Of a stretch of DNA of 64,000 bases, positions 17,502 through 27,364 are shown piece after piece; the first letter of the stretch is position 1; each line of letters starts with the position of its first letter. Position numbers and translations under genes: made by a program. Origin of the DNA: Anaerolineae bacterium (GTDB lineage: Bacteria > Chloroflexota > Anaerolineae > 4572-78 > J111); assembly GCA_016926805.1 (NCBI GenBank), contig JAFGNV010000090.1, positions 1 through 64,000 of the forward strand. Direction: 5' to 3'. The notes under the pieces are model-generated. The model searched no databases. It had not been told where the DNA came from and saw nothing but the letters and a program-made list of their open reading frames with translations.

Positions 17502-17944
17502 GCCTTCCTCTTTAGAAACTCAACTAACTAACCAGGTAATCTATAGTTTACCTGATTGAGGGCACTTATCCAAATCATCACTCTATATGTTGTGGCCAGG
17601 TTTATCAATAATACTATATCTTGTGGTCGCAAAAATTGGCCAAGAGTTTACAAACCTCATGTATTTTAAGCATTTAGCGTAGATTGGCAATTTTTGTTAA
17701 AGAGAGGGGATGCGCAGACTCCAATGTTTTGCAATTTTGGATGCAGGGTGATTGTCGTTGTTTGCATCTTGGTTTATACTCTTTATAAGGCTCAATTGGT
17801 TTTTTGGCTGGCAAAACCTAAAAAGCCTACCCTGTCTGCGCTAACTTGCACTATTCTTTGTTGAATATATTATAGTTTCTGACAGGATGCAAATGAGGTG
17901 GAGGTAATACGGCTCTGACCAAGGGGTAAAAGGAACCTGACTCT
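17502..17944. promoter_or_regulatory. Divergent regulatory region between the GH39-like lipoprotein and hybrid kinase genes
   Basis: This 440-base gap has no gene. A perfect 7-base inverted repeat with an 8-base spacer (CAGGTAA...TTACCTG, 17533-17554) lies 32 bases upstream of the lipoprotein start and may be an operator. Toward the kinase, TTGTCG-17-TATACT (17752-17780) is a good promoter candidate and TTGCAC-16-TATTAT (17846-17873) a weaker, closer one. Confidence 0.5.
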
Positions 17945-20900
17945 ATGCGCATTTTATTGGTCGAAAAAGAGAACGACGCTTATCAGGCCCTGGATCGGGC
18001 GCTGAACAAGGACGCGTCTTATGAAATTACCTGGGTTCCACGCGGCGAGGATGCCGTGGAGTTGTTACAAACAGAGACATTTGACCTGGTCTTGCTTGGT
18101 TCTGATCTGCCTGATGGTCATAGTTTAGAGATACTCAGGCAAATGGTCACCCTAAATTTTGTGGTGCCGATAATTATTCTCGTCGAGGCGGGAGCGGAGA
18201 TGATGGCGGTAAAAGCTCTTGAACTCGGTGCGCAAGATTACCTGGTCAAAGATCAGGCCGAGGGTTATCTCACACTCTTACCCGCCGTTATCAACCGGGC
18301 CTGGCAACAATGGCAAGAACAACTGGCCGACAAACAATTGCAGATAGTGCTAAAGGAATTTCAGGAGAAATATTATGCCCCGATTAACGTGATGGGTGAT
18401 GTTGTCTACGTGGTTGACACCGACTTACGGATTGTGCTGTTCAATACGGCCTTCAGACAGTGGAACGAAGCGTTGGGCTTGGAGACAGACGCACTGGGGC
18501 GATCCATATTTGAGATTTTTCCATTTTTGCCCAACCAGGTACGGGATGAATACCGGCAGGTATTTGAATCGGGCGAATTACTGACGACTCGAGAACGGTA
18601 TGAAGTTGGCGGCCGTGAAGTTTTTGTGGAAACGCGCAAAATCCCAATAGTTAAGAACGGGCAGATCAATCGAGTTGTTACAGCTAGTCAGGAAATTACG
18701 GAACAAGTGAAAGTAGAGGAAGCGCTGCGCGCTTCTCGGGAATATGCCCGGAGTATTATTGAGAGTTCTCTGGATATTATTGTTACTGCTGATCTGGAAC
18801 GACGGATTGTGGAGTTCAATCAAGCCGCCCAGCAAGCATTTGGTTACACCCTGGAGGAAGTTGTTGGAGCGCATGTTGGGTTACTCTATGCGGACCCGGA
18901 TGAGGGGCTTTTTGTTCATCAGCAGACCCTCGAGAACGGTCAATGTACCCAGGAAGTTCTAAACAAAAGGAAGAATGGGCAGGTATTTCCCGTTTATCTT
19001 TCGGCCTCAGCGTTACGTGATGCGCACGGGGAAATAATTGGGGTGATGGGCGTCGCCCGTGATGTTAGTGAGTGGCGACAGGCCGAAGAATTGTGGCAGA
19101 AGCATGCCGCTCAATTGGAGATATTACGGGAGGTAAGCTTAGAACTTACAGCCCAATTAGATTTTGATAAGCTGCTTCACTCCATTGTTTCGCAGGCAAT
19201 GGAGTTAGTAGGAGGAACCGCGAGCGGATTATATCTTTATCAGCCAGAACAGGATGTATTAGAATTGAAGATGATCCAGGGTTCTGACATGCCACCGCCG
19301 GGAACTGTTCTGCGCAGAGGGGAAGGATTGACCGGCAAGGTTTGGGAAACGGGTGAGACGCTTCTGGTAGACAATTACCAGGACCGGGAGGGTCATACCA
19401 GCTATCCCTGGACGGCGGTGATAAGCGTGCCAATTTGTTGGCGAGCGGGCAGTACGGCAGAAGAGTTGTTAGGCGTGCTCGATGTCCTGGCCGGACCGCC
19501 TCACACTTTCTCCAAAAGCGATGCCCATTTGTTGAGCTTGTTTGCAACCCAGGCTGCTATTGCCATTCGTAATGTCCGCCGTTACGCCATAGAACAGGAT
19601 CAACGGCAGGCCGCCGATACGCTACGCCAGGTAGCGCTGGCCTTAACCACGGCTCTACACCAAGAGGAGGTAATTGAGCGCATTTTGGCTCAGTTGCAGC
19701 GCGTGGTGCCCTACGATACGTGTTCGGTGCAGTTACTCCGGCAAAACTCCGAAGATGACATGGAACTGCTGGAAATTGTGGGGGGGCGTGGTTTTCCAAA
19801 TCTGCCAGAAATCGTGGGAATCTCTTTTGTGGTTGGCGGAGATAACCCTAACTCCGAGGTGGTTCGTACCCGCAGTACAATTATTGTGGATGACGCTCCC
19901 GCTAAATACGGGGACTTTCGGCGTGAGCCTCACGCCCAGGCCGGCATTCGAGCCTGGTTGGGCGTGCCGATGCTGGTAGGCAAGCGGCTGAGCGGTATGA
20001 TTGCTCTGGATAAAAAAGAACCAGGATTTTATACTCCAGAACATGCCCGTTTGGCGGAAGTGTTTGCCGCTCAGGCGGCGGTAGCCATTGAGAACGCTCA
20101 GTTGTACGAAGCCGAACGAAGATGGGCGACCCAACTGGCCGTGGTCAACCAGGTGGCGCGCAAGGCCGTCTCAATCCTGGATCCGGCCCAACTCTTACAG
20201 GAAATTGTCAGCGCCATTCAGCAAGGTTTTGGATATCATAACGTTATCTTGCTTCTATTCGATGAAAAAACGAACCAATTGGGGCATCAGGCGATGGCTG
20301 GTGGTTTTATGGATATTGCCAGATCAGACTATCAGCAGCCGGTTGGCGAAGGACTGATTGGCCTGGCCGCTCAAACCGGTCAATCAATCCTGGTCAACAA
20401 TGTCCACCAGGATTCTCGTTATGTGGCTGGTTTTCAAAAAGAAGTACCAACCCAGGCCGAGTTGTGCGTACCCCTCAAATTGGATCATCAGGTTATTGGC
20501 GTGCTCGACGTGCAAGAAATTGAAGTGGATGCCTTTGACCAGACAGATATCACCGCGATGGAAACCCTGGCAGATCAGATTGCGGTGGCCATCCAAAATG
20601 CACGCCTGTACGAGCAGGCCCAACAAGATGCTGAAACCAGGGCTATTTTGTTGAGCGAAGTCAATCACCGGGTAAAAAATAATTTAACCGGCATCATTGG
20701 CTTACTATATGTGGCGCGCAGTCGGGCGCAGGTGGATAATCAAGCCACCTATCAAACCACAATGGATGAACTCATTGGCCGGGTCCGCGGACTGGCTTCG
20801 GTTCACAGTATGCTCTCGGAGTCCGAATGGCGCCCCCTGCGCCTGAGTGACCTGGTTACCGAAATAATCCATGCTGCTCTACGTACAATTCCGTATGATA

Positions 20901-21250
20901 AACGGGTGTCGATAAATGTACCTGCTTCCCCCGTCCGGGTAACCTCGGATCAGGCGCATAACCTGGCCCTGGTGGTCAACGAATTGGCCACGAATACCAT
21001 CAAATATGCCCTGGAAGGGCGAGATGCCGCCCAAATCACCTTTCAAATCGACTCCGATCAAAGAATGGTGCGGTGTGAATATCGCGATGATGGGCCGGGT
21101 TATCCGCAGGATGTGTTACGATGGGAAAAACATAGCGTGGGTTTTGACTTGATCAAGAATATTGTGAGTGATAACTTGCAGGGGGAAATATCATTACACA
21201 ATGATAATGGTGCGGTGGCCATTATTCAATTTAGGGCTGAGATAACCTGA
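17945..21250 (+). CDS. Hybrid multi-sensor histidine kinase (REC-PAS-PAS-GAF-GAF-GAF-HisKA_2-HATPase)
   Basis: A soluble 1101-residue sensor kinase. An N-terminal receiver-like domain (1-125) has Gly52 where the phosphoacceptor Asp should be (four residues before the conserved Pro), so it probably cannot be phosphorylated in the normal way. Two PAS domains (about 140-255, 265-385) and three GAF domains (about 400-545, 560-715, 735-885) follow. The transmitter is of the HisKA_2/HWE type with H908 in SEVNHRVKNN, then an HATPase_c domain with NELATNTIKYA and a compact DDGPGYP box. The response regulator gene starts 15 bases after its stop and is the obvious partner. Signals are unknown; GAF and PAS domains suggest small molecules or redox. 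Confidence 0.93.
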   Translation: MRILLVEKENDAYQALDRALNKDASYEITWVPRGEDAVELLQTETFDLVLLGSDLPDGHSLEILRQMVTLNFVVPIIILVEAGAEMMAVKALELGAQDYLVKDQAEGYLTLLPAVINRAWQQWQEQLADKQLQIVLKEFQEKYYAPINVMGDVVYVVDTDLRIVLFNTAFRQWNEALGLETDALGRSIFEIFPFLPNQVRDEYRQVFESGELLTTRERYEVGGREVFVETRKIPIVKNGQINRVVTASQEITEQVKVEEALRASREYARSIIESSLDIIVTADLERRIVEFNQAAQQAFGYTLEEVVGAHVGLLYADPDEGLFVHQQTLENGQCTQEVLNKRKNGQVFPVYLSASALRDAHGEIIGVMGVARDVSEWRQAEELWQKHAAQLEILREVSLELTAQLDFDKLLHSIVSQAMELVGGTASGLYLYQPEQDVLELKMIQGSDMPPPGTVLRRGEGLTGKVWETGETLLVDNYQDREGHTSYPWTAVISVPICWRAGSTAEELLGVLDVLAGPPHTFSKSDAHLLSLFATQAAIAIRNVRRYAIEQDQRQAADTLRQVALALTTALHQEEVIERILAQLQRVVPYDTCSVQLLRQNSEDDMELLEIVGGRGFPNLPEIVGISFVVGGDNPNSEVVRTRSTIIVDDAPAKYGDFRREPHAQAGIRAWLGVPMLVGKRLSGMIALDKKEPGFYTPEHARLAEVFAAQAAVAIENAQLYEAERRWATQLAVVNQVARKAVSILDPAQLLQEIVSAIQQGFGYHNVILLLFDEKTNQLGHQAMAGGFMDIARSDYQQPVGEGLIGLAAQTGQSILVNNVHQDSRYVAGFQKEVPTQAELCVPLKLDHQVIGVLDVQEIEVDAFDQTDITAMETLADQIAVAIQNARLYEQAQQDAETRAILLSEVNHRVKNNLTGIIGLLYVARSRAQVDNQATYQTTMDELIGRVRGLASVHSMLSESEWRPLRLSDLVTEIIHAALRTIPYDKRVSINVPASPVRVTSDQAHNLALVVNELATNTIKYALEGRDAAQITFQIDSDQRMVRCEYRDDGPGYPQDVLRWEKHSVGFDLIKNIVSDNLQGEISLHNDNGAVAIIQFRAEIT

Positions 21251-21265
21251 TAGAGAGAATAACCA

Positions 21266-21925
21266 ATGAAAAGAAATCAAGACATCCGGGTATTGATTGT
21301 TGACGATGATTATTTGGCTGGCGAAATGATCGTTGAGGTCCTAAGAGAGGGCGGGTTTAACATTGTCGGCAGAGTTTCAGATGGCTCACAGGCCATTGAG
21401 ATGGTGACTCAATACGCCGGAACGCCGTCCCAACCTGATGTAGTATTGATGGACATCGAAATGCCCAATATGGACGGTATCGAAGCTACCCGCCTGATTC
21501 AAGAGCGATGTCCGATGCCGGTAGTCATGTTAACGGCCTATGAAACTCCAGACCTGGTTACCCTGGCTGGTGAGGTTGGCGCAGGCGCTTACCTGGTTAA
21601 GCCCCCCAATCCGCGTGAGGTAGAACGAACTATTATCATTGCTATGGCCCGTTTTGACGACATGCTGAAATTACGTAATTTGAACGACGAATTACAGACC
21701 CGCAATGAGGAACTCCAGGAAGCGTTGGCCCAAATCAAAACCCTGCGCGGTCTGTTGCCTATTTGTGCCAACTGTAAAAAGATACGTGACGACGATGGTT
21801 ACTGGCAAGACGTGGCTGTTTATATCCGCGATCATTCGGAAGCTGAATTTAGTCACGGGCTTTGCCCCGATTGCGCTGCCAAACTCTATCCTGAATTTTA
21901 TAAAAATGGCGAGCCTCAGGATTGA
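21266..21925 (+). CDS. Response regulator with C-terminal two-CXXC module
   Basis: Residues 5-128 are a receiver with D13-D15, phosphoacceptor D63, Thr90 and K112 (YLVKPP). There is no DNA-binding or enzymatic output domain. Instead, a coiled-coil stretch (135-160) runs into a compact module (161-210): PICANCKKIRDDDGYW, then FSHGLCPDC and KLYPE, with C167/C170 and C200/C203 positioned like a four-Cys zinc site. The same module ends the protein at 44826-45587. It appears at the ends of various signalling proteins in many bacteria, with function unknown to me. Located 15 bases behind the hybrid kinase, it is almost surely its cognate regulator. Confidence 0.9.
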   Translation: MKRNQDIRVLIVDDDYLAGEMIVEVLREGGFNIVGRVSDGSQAIEMVTQYAGTPSQPDVVLMDIEMPNMDGIEATRLIQERCPMPVVMLTAYETPDLVTLAGEVGAGAYLVKPPNPREVERTIIIAMARFDDMLKLRNLNDELQTRNEELQEALAQIKTLRGLLPICANCKKIRDDDGYWQDVAVYIRDHSEAEFSHGLCPDCAAKLYPEFYKNGEPQD

Positions 21926-21971
21926 AAATTCCAAAATCCAATGAAGGTGGTGCTCAAAGGATTTCTGTTCT

Positions 21972-21999
21972 TTGACTATCCCCCAGAATCGACTATACT
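21972..21999 (+). promoter_or_regulatory. Promoter of smc
   Basis: TTGACT, a 16-base spacer and TATACT (five of six in both boxes), about 55 bases before the smc ATG. Confidence 0.6.
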
Positions 22000-22055
22000 T
22001 GCTAAACTGATATGGCACAGACCAGGCCTGGCCGGTTCGACGAGAAAATCTGCCC

Positions 22056-25000
22056 ATGCGTTTGAAATCCCTCGAACTACAAGGATATAAATCATTTGCC
22101 AACAAGGTCGCCTTCATCTTTGACGAAGGCATTACGGCGGTAGTTGGCCCCAACGGTAGCGGCAAATCTAACGTGGCCGATGCCATTCGCTGGGCGTTGG
22201 GCGAGCAGAGTTATAGCATGCTGCGGGGCAAAAAAACGGAGGACATGATTTTTTCCGGTTCCGATGGCCGCGCCCGGCTGGGCATGGCCGCCGTGACGCT
22301 GGTGTTGGACAATGTCGATAAATGGATACCGCTCGATTTCTCCGAGGTGACCATCTCGCGCCGGGCCTACCGTTCTGGCGAAAATGAGTATTATCTCAAC
22401 GGCAGCCGCGTGCGGCTCAGAGATGTCAACGAAATTTTGGCCAAGAGCGGTCTGGGCCGGCAAACCTACACCGTGATTGGCCAGGGCATGATTGACCGGG
22501 TGCTGGCTCTGAATGCCGATGATCGCCGCCAACTCTTTGAAGAAGCAGCCAACATTATCTTCCACCGGCAAAAACGGGCCGAAACGCTGGCCAAATTGGA
22601 AACAACCCGCGATAATCTGGTCCGGCTGAACGATATTGTCAAAGAAATTGAACCTCGCATGAACCGGCTGGAACGCCAGGCCGAACGGGCCGACGAATAC
22701 GCCCGCCTGATGTCCCACCTGGATGGCCTGCTGCGGGTCTGGTATGGCTACCGCTGGGGACGGGGCCAGCTCCAACTCCGCGAGTCAACCGCCCGCTTGC
22801 GCGAGAGCGAAGCCGCCGTTGCCACCCAGCGAGGACGCCTGGCCCAGGTGGAAGGCGAAATTGCCCACATCCGCTCCGAGCAAACCGCGCTCCGGGCCAA
22901 ATTGGGAACCTGGTACACCGAAAACAATCAACTCTATGCCCAGGCCGAAACGATTCAACGCAAGCTGGCGGTTAATGAGGAACGCGCCAGACAGTATGCC
23001 GCCCAACGAGAAGAGATTCTGGGAGAATTACATTCCCTGCTGGCCAATCGCGACTCCCAGAAGCAGCAGGTAGACGAAGCCCAGGAAAAACTGGTTGCCA
23101 TCAATGCCGAATTGGCCCAAACGGAAACGGCCAAACGGGCGGCCCAGCAGCGACTCGATGCACACCAATCTCAACGACAGGCTATTCTGGCCCGCCAGAC
23201 CGTGGCTGAAAAGCGCATCCGCCAGTTGGCCACCGATCTGACCGAGCGGCAGACTCGTTTGACCCAACTGGGTGAACGGCGCGATAGCCTCCTGGCAGAG
23301 CAGGAAACTCGACAAGCCGAAATATCCCGGCTAACGGAACAACGGGGCGACATCCAGGCCCGACAGGCGCAGCTGGCCGCTGAACTGGCGGCGCTGGATG
23401 AAGCGCGCGCCGCCCTGGAAAAGCAGCAGGTTGAACAGCAAGAAACACTCGGCCAACTCAATGAAGCTGCGGATGAATTTAAGCGCCAACTGTCCGAACT
23501 GCAACGCCGGGAAGACAACTTGCGCGCTCATCGAGATATGCTAGACAGACTGCGCAGCGAAATGACCGGTTACTTTGAGGGCGTGCGGGCTATTGTTCAG
23601 GAAAATAAACTTTCGGGCATTGTCGGAACGGTGAGTCAGGTCATTCGGGTTGCGCCTGATCTGGAAGTGGCCATTGAAACGGCCCTGGGGAGTCGCTTGC
23701 AGGATGTGGTGGTAGACAGTTTTGCCCATGCCGAGGCCGCCATCGATTATCTCAAGCAACACCGCAAAGGCCGGGCCACCCTCTTACCGCTCGATACAAT
23801 TCGTCCGGGGCGGGCGGTTGAGCTACCCCCTACGCCAGGCGTCATCGGCCGGGCCTCGGACTTGATCAAGATTGAGGAAAAATTACGCCCTATTGCCGAA
23901 CTGACTCTCAACCGAACCATTGTGGTTGACGATCTGGCGGCGGCTCGCCGCGCTTTTACCGAGATGCAGGGGGGGTTCCAAATTGTCACCCGGGAAGGCG
24001 AATTAATCCGTTCCGGGGGCGCGGTTACCGGCGGGCGTAGCGCCGGCTCCAGGGACCAACAGGGTACGCTGCTGGCCCGTGAGCGGGAGTTGCGTGAGTT
24101 ACCCCGGCAGATTGATGAGGCAACTCAGGCCCAACAATCGGCAACGGCCCAACTCGAGCGCAATCGCCAGGAAGCAGCAACGGTTGAGGCAAAGCTCCAG
24201 GCCTTACTTGACGAACAGCAGCAACAAGATGGCCAGCGAGCCGAGTTGCAGGCCACAATCAACCAGGTCGAACGTTCGTTAGAACAACTGGCCGATAGCC
24301 TCGGCTGGCATCAAGACTTGCAGGACAAAGCCAGGGCCGAGTTAACGCAACTCGAACAGCGCAAGGTCGACCTTCAACACGAGATGGTCCAACTGGAGCA
24401 AGAACAACGCGAGGCCGAAGAAACCGCGCGCCAACTCTCCCGCGAGGTCAATGCCCTTTCGGCCGAGAATCTGCTGGCCGAGTTGAACCAGGCCAAAAAT
24501 GCGGTGGCCCTGATCCAGGGCCGGCAAAGAAGCCAACAGACCATTTTAGAAAATTATCAAACCGCCTATCATCAGTTGTCCACTCAGATCGAAAGTAAAC
24601 AGAACCGGGTGGACACCCTGGCGGCTGAGCAGGCAGCCCTGCACCAGCAGCGACAGGCTCTTGCGGCAGATGGTCACGGGTTTAGCCAACAATTAGAGCA
24701 ATTTACCGCCCAAATTGGTGATACAGAAAAACGCCTGGCCGAACTGGAAAATCGCCTGCAACACCAGGAACAGTTAGAAACGAATCTGCGCCACCAATTG
24801 CAGCGATTGGAGAGTGAACATGGCCGGGCTTCCCTGGAGGCAGCCCGCCGCCAGGACGATCTGGACAATCTGGAACGTCAGATTCAGGATGATTTGGGTT
24901 TGGTCAGGTTGGACATGTCTGCCGAACAAGTCGGCCAGCCGGTGCTGCCCATTCGGCCGTTGGTGTCCGATTTGCCGGTGGTTGAGGAGTTACCGCCGGG

Positions 25001-25673
25001 CGTAGAAGAGGATGTCAAGCGGCTCAAGTTGCAGGTACGTCGGCTGGGCACCATCAACCCCGAAGCGCCCCGCGAATACACTGAACTACACGAACGTTTC
25101 GACTTTCTGACCGGCCAGATGGCCGACCTGGAAGCCGCTGCCGCCGATTTGAAAGAAGTGATGGCCCGGCTAGATAAAACTATGGAAGAGGCGTTTACCG
25201 ACACCTTCCAGAAGGTAGCCAGAGAGTTTCAGAATTATTTCAAGTTGCTCTTTGGCGGCGGCGAGGCGCAACTGCTGTTGACCGACCCCGATAATCTCAT
25301 CGAATCCGGGGTGGATATTGCAGCCCGTCCGCCCGGTAAACGCCTGCAAAGTCTGGCCCTGCTCTCCGGTGGCGAGCGGTCGCTTACGGCCCAGGCATTG
25401 ATCTTTGCTTTGTTGCGCACCAGCCCCACGCCTTTTGTAATTTTTGATGAGGTTGACGCCATGCTCGACGAGGCCAACGTTGGCCGCTTCCGTGAAGCCC
25501 TGGCCGCGCTGGCCCGCGATATTCAATTTATCGTGATCACACACAATCGCATCACCATCGAAGCCGCCAACACCTTGTACGGTATTTCGATGGGTGAGGA
25601 TTCGGTTTCCAGAGTTTATTCAATTAAAATTGATGACTGGCTTAAGGATGAAGCCAGCCAAAAACAAAAATAA
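22056..25673 (+). CDS. smc: Chromosome partition protein SMC
   Basis: The condensin ATPase that organises and segregates the chromosome. The N-terminal head has Walker A GPNGSGKSN (31-39); two long coiled coils (about 165-500 and 670-1000) flank a hinge (about 520-660, with GTVSQVIRV and ALGSRLQDVVVD). The C-terminal head carries the ABC signature LSGGE (1103-1107) followed by Walker B FVIFDEVDAMLDE. At 1205 residues it has the usual length. The partners scpA and scpB are not in this window. The GroEL-like gene begins 15 bases after its stop, so both may share a transcript. Identification is firm. Confidence 0.97.
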   Translation: MRLKSLELQGYKSFANKVAFIFDEGITAVVGPNGSGKSNVADAIRWALGEQSYSMLRGKKTEDMIFSGSDGRARLGMAAVTLVLDNVDKWIPLDFSEVTISRRAYRSGENEYYLNGSRVRLRDVNEILAKSGLGRQTYTVIGQGMIDRVLALNADDRRQLFEEAANIIFHRQKRAETLAKLETTRDNLVRLNDIVKEIEPRMNRLERQAERADEYARLMSHLDGLLRVWYGYRWGRGQLQLRESTARLRESEAAVATQRGRLAQVEGEIAHIRSEQTALRAKLGTWYTENNQLYAQAETIQRKLAVNEERARQYAAQREEILGELHSLLANRDSQKQQVDEAQEKLVAINAELAQTETAKRAAQQRLDAHQSQRQAILARQTVAEKRIRQLATDLTERQTRLTQLGERRDSLLAEQETRQAEISRLTEQRGDIQARQAQLAAELAALDEARAALEKQQVEQQETLGQLNEAADEFKRQLSELQRREDNLRAHRDMLDRLRSEMTGYFEGVRAIVQENKLSGIVGTVSQVIRVAPDLEVAIETALGSRLQDVVVDSFAHAEAAIDYLKQHRKGRATLLPLDTIRPGRAVELPPTPGVIGRASDLIKIEEKLRPIAELTLNRTIVVDDLAAARRAFTEMQGGFQIVTREGELIRSGGAVTGGRSAGSRDQQGTLLARERELRELPRQIDEATQAQQSATAQLERNRQEAATVEAKLQALLDEQQQQDGQRAELQATINQVERSLEQLADSLGWHQDLQDKARAELTQLEQRKVDLQHEMVQLEQEQREAEETARQLSREVNALSAENLLAELNQAKNAVALIQGRQRSQQTILENYQTAYHQLSTQIESKQNRVDTLAAEQAALHQQRQALAADGHGFSQQLEQFTAQIGDTEKRLAELENRLQHQEQLETNLRHQLQRLESEHGRASLEAARRQDDLDNLERQIQDDLGLVRLDMSAEQVGQPVLPIRPLVSDLPVVEELPPGVEEDVKRLKLQVRRLGTINPEAPREYTELHERFDFLTGQMADLEAAAADLKEVMARLDKTMEEAFTDTFQKVAREFQNYFKLLFGGGEAQLLLTDPDNLIESGVDIAARPPGKRLQSLALLSGGERSLTAQALIFALLRTSPTPFVIFDEVDAMLDEANVGRFREALAALARDIQFIVITHNRITIEAANTLYGISMGEDSVSRVYSIKIDDWLKDEASQKQK

Positions 25674-25688
25674 GGTGTAACCTAATTA

Positions 25689-27320
25689 ATGACAAAATCA
25701 AAAACCCGACGGGTTGTTTTTCAACCGGCTACTTATCAGGGCATCCAGGAAGGGGTAAACCAGATTGTCAACGCAATACGCCCCACCCTGGGACCACAAC
25801 CACGGACGGTGGCCATCGAGCGAATCAGTAACCGCGAAAAAATGCCGGAAATGCTTGATAATGGCGGTCTGATTGCCCGGCGGATAATTCAGATAGCCGG
25901 TCGAGACGCCGACGTAGGTGCCATGTTCATTCGCCAGATGCTGTGGCGTTTGCACGAAAAAGTCGGTGACGGCACGGCAACAGCGGCGGTTATATTCCAG
26001 ACAATTTTCGATGAAGGGTTGCGGTATATTGCCGCCGGTGGCAATGCCCAGCGTTTGCGTTACTATCTTGAAGAGGGCTTGCGAGTTATAGATGAACAAT
26101 TGGCCGGAATGACCATGCCGGTAGAGGGCCGGCAGAAACTGGCCCAGATTGCCCAATCTGTTTGCTACGATCCGGAGATGTCCCGGTTGGTGGGTGAAAT
26201 TTTCGACATCATCGGCGAGTACGGTCGCCTGGAAATCCGGGGGGCGCGCGGTCGTGAGTTGGACCGGGAATATGTGGAAGGTATCTACTTTGAACATGGG
26301 GTCATGTCGCGGGAGATGATTCTGGATCAAACCCGGCAGCGCACCGACTTTGAGAATGCCGCTATTCTCATCAGTGATCTGGATATTGACGATCCCTATC
26401 ACCTGATGCCGGTCATGTTGGTGGCGGTCAAGGCTGGCTTCAAGTCGATGGTGATTGTGGCCAACAAGCTTGCCGACAGCGTGTTGGGCTTTTTGCTGGC
26501 AAACAACAAAAAACAGGCCGAAAAATTCCAGATAATCGCCGTCTCTGCCCCGGGTTTTGGCGTCGACCGGATGGGCGAGTTGGAAGACATTGCCGTGTTA
26601 ACCGGCGGTCGGGCCTTTTTATCGGTAACCAGGGAGGGCCTGCAACAAGCTCAGGCTGAAGACCTGGGCCAGGCCCGCCGGGTTTGGGCCGATCGCAAAA
26701 ATTTTGGCATCATCGGCGGTAAAGGTAACGCCCGCCAATTGCGGCAGCACATTTCTAAGTTACGCGCTGCCTTTGATAAATCTGACGATCCAGCCGGGCG
26801 CCAGAAACTACAACAGCGCATTGGCAGACTGATGGGCGGTTCGGCCACCTTGTGGGTCGGCGGCACCACGGAGAACGATATCGATCTTCGCAAAGAACTG
26901 GCCAAACGAACCGCCAGCGCTATGCGCGGCGCCGTGCGAGAAGGTGTTTTACCCGGCGGCGGGGTAGCTCTGCTCAACTGCCGCCCGACCATCCGGCAAC
27001 ACCTGGAACAAAGCGCAAATGCAGACGAACGCGCCGCCTATGGTATTCTTCTCAAAGCCCTGGAAGCCCCTTTCCGCACCGTAGTGTCCAATGCCGGCTA
27101 TGATGACCGGGATCTGTTAGCTGAACTTCGGCTGGTCGGACCGGGATATGGGTTTGATGTGAACGCCAAAAAGATCGTTGACGTGGTAGAAGCCGGGATT
27201 CTCGATGTGGCCACCGTGCAGCGTGCTGCCGTGCATAGCGCCATTTCCAGCGCCGCCCTGGCCCTGACAGTCGATGTGATGGTTCACCACAAACGGCCTC
27301 AACAGGCGGCGGAACCTTAA
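25689..27320 (+). CDS. Divergent GroEL-like chaperonin paralogue
   Basis: A 543-residue group I chaperonin homologue, far from canonical GroEL. The equatorial ATP-binding parts are visible: RPTLGPQPR (31-39), the D57 in MLDNGG aligning with GroEL D52, GDGTATA with D94 aligning with GroEL D87, and GVLPGGGVAL near 420. By ungapped alignment from that GGG block, GroEL D398, the residue essential for ATP hydrolysis, is Arg407 here. The GGM tail of GroEL is absent. It may bind nucleotide but hydrolyse it poorly, or act as a scaffold. No groES is beside it; it follows smc by 15 bases. The usual groEL is expected elsewhere in the genome. Confidence 0.88.
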   Translation: MTKSKTRRVVFQPATYQGIQEGVNQIVNAIRPTLGPQPRTVAIERISNREKMPEMLDNGGLIARRIIQIAGRDADVGAMFIRQMLWRLHEKVGDGTATAAVIFQTIFDEGLRYIAAGGNAQRLRYYLEEGLRVIDEQLAGMTMPVEGRQKLAQIAQSVCYDPEMSRLVGEIFDIIGEYGRLEIRGARGRELDREYVEGIYFEHGVMSREMILDQTRQRTDFENAAILISDLDIDDPYHLMPVMLVAVKAGFKSMVIVANKLADSVLGFLLANNKKQAEKFQIIAVSAPGFGVDRMGELEDIAVLTGGRAFLSVTREGLQQAQAEDLGQARRVWADRKNFGIIGGKGNARQLRQHISKLRAAFDKSDDPAGRQKLQQRIGRLMGGSATLWVGGTTENDIDLRKELAKRTASAMRGAVREGVLPGGGVALLNCRPTIRQHLEQSANADERAAYGILLKALEAPFRTVVSNAGYDDRDLLAELRLVGPGYGFDVNAKKIVDVVEAGILDVATVQRAAVHSAISSAALALTVDVMVHHKRPQQAAEP

Positions 27321-27351
27321 GATGATACTTTTCCAAAGCCTGTCCCTTCGG

Positions 27352-27357
27352 TATAAT
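27352..27357 (+). promoter_or_regulatory. -10 box implying a leaderless mRNA
   Basis: A perfect TATAAT ends only 7 bases before the ATG of the GT-C/PA14/NHL gene. Initiation at the usual distance would put the first transcribed base at or next to the ATG. There is no Shine-Dalgarno sequence and no good -35. Confidence 0.5.
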
Positions 27358-27364
27358 AAGGGCT

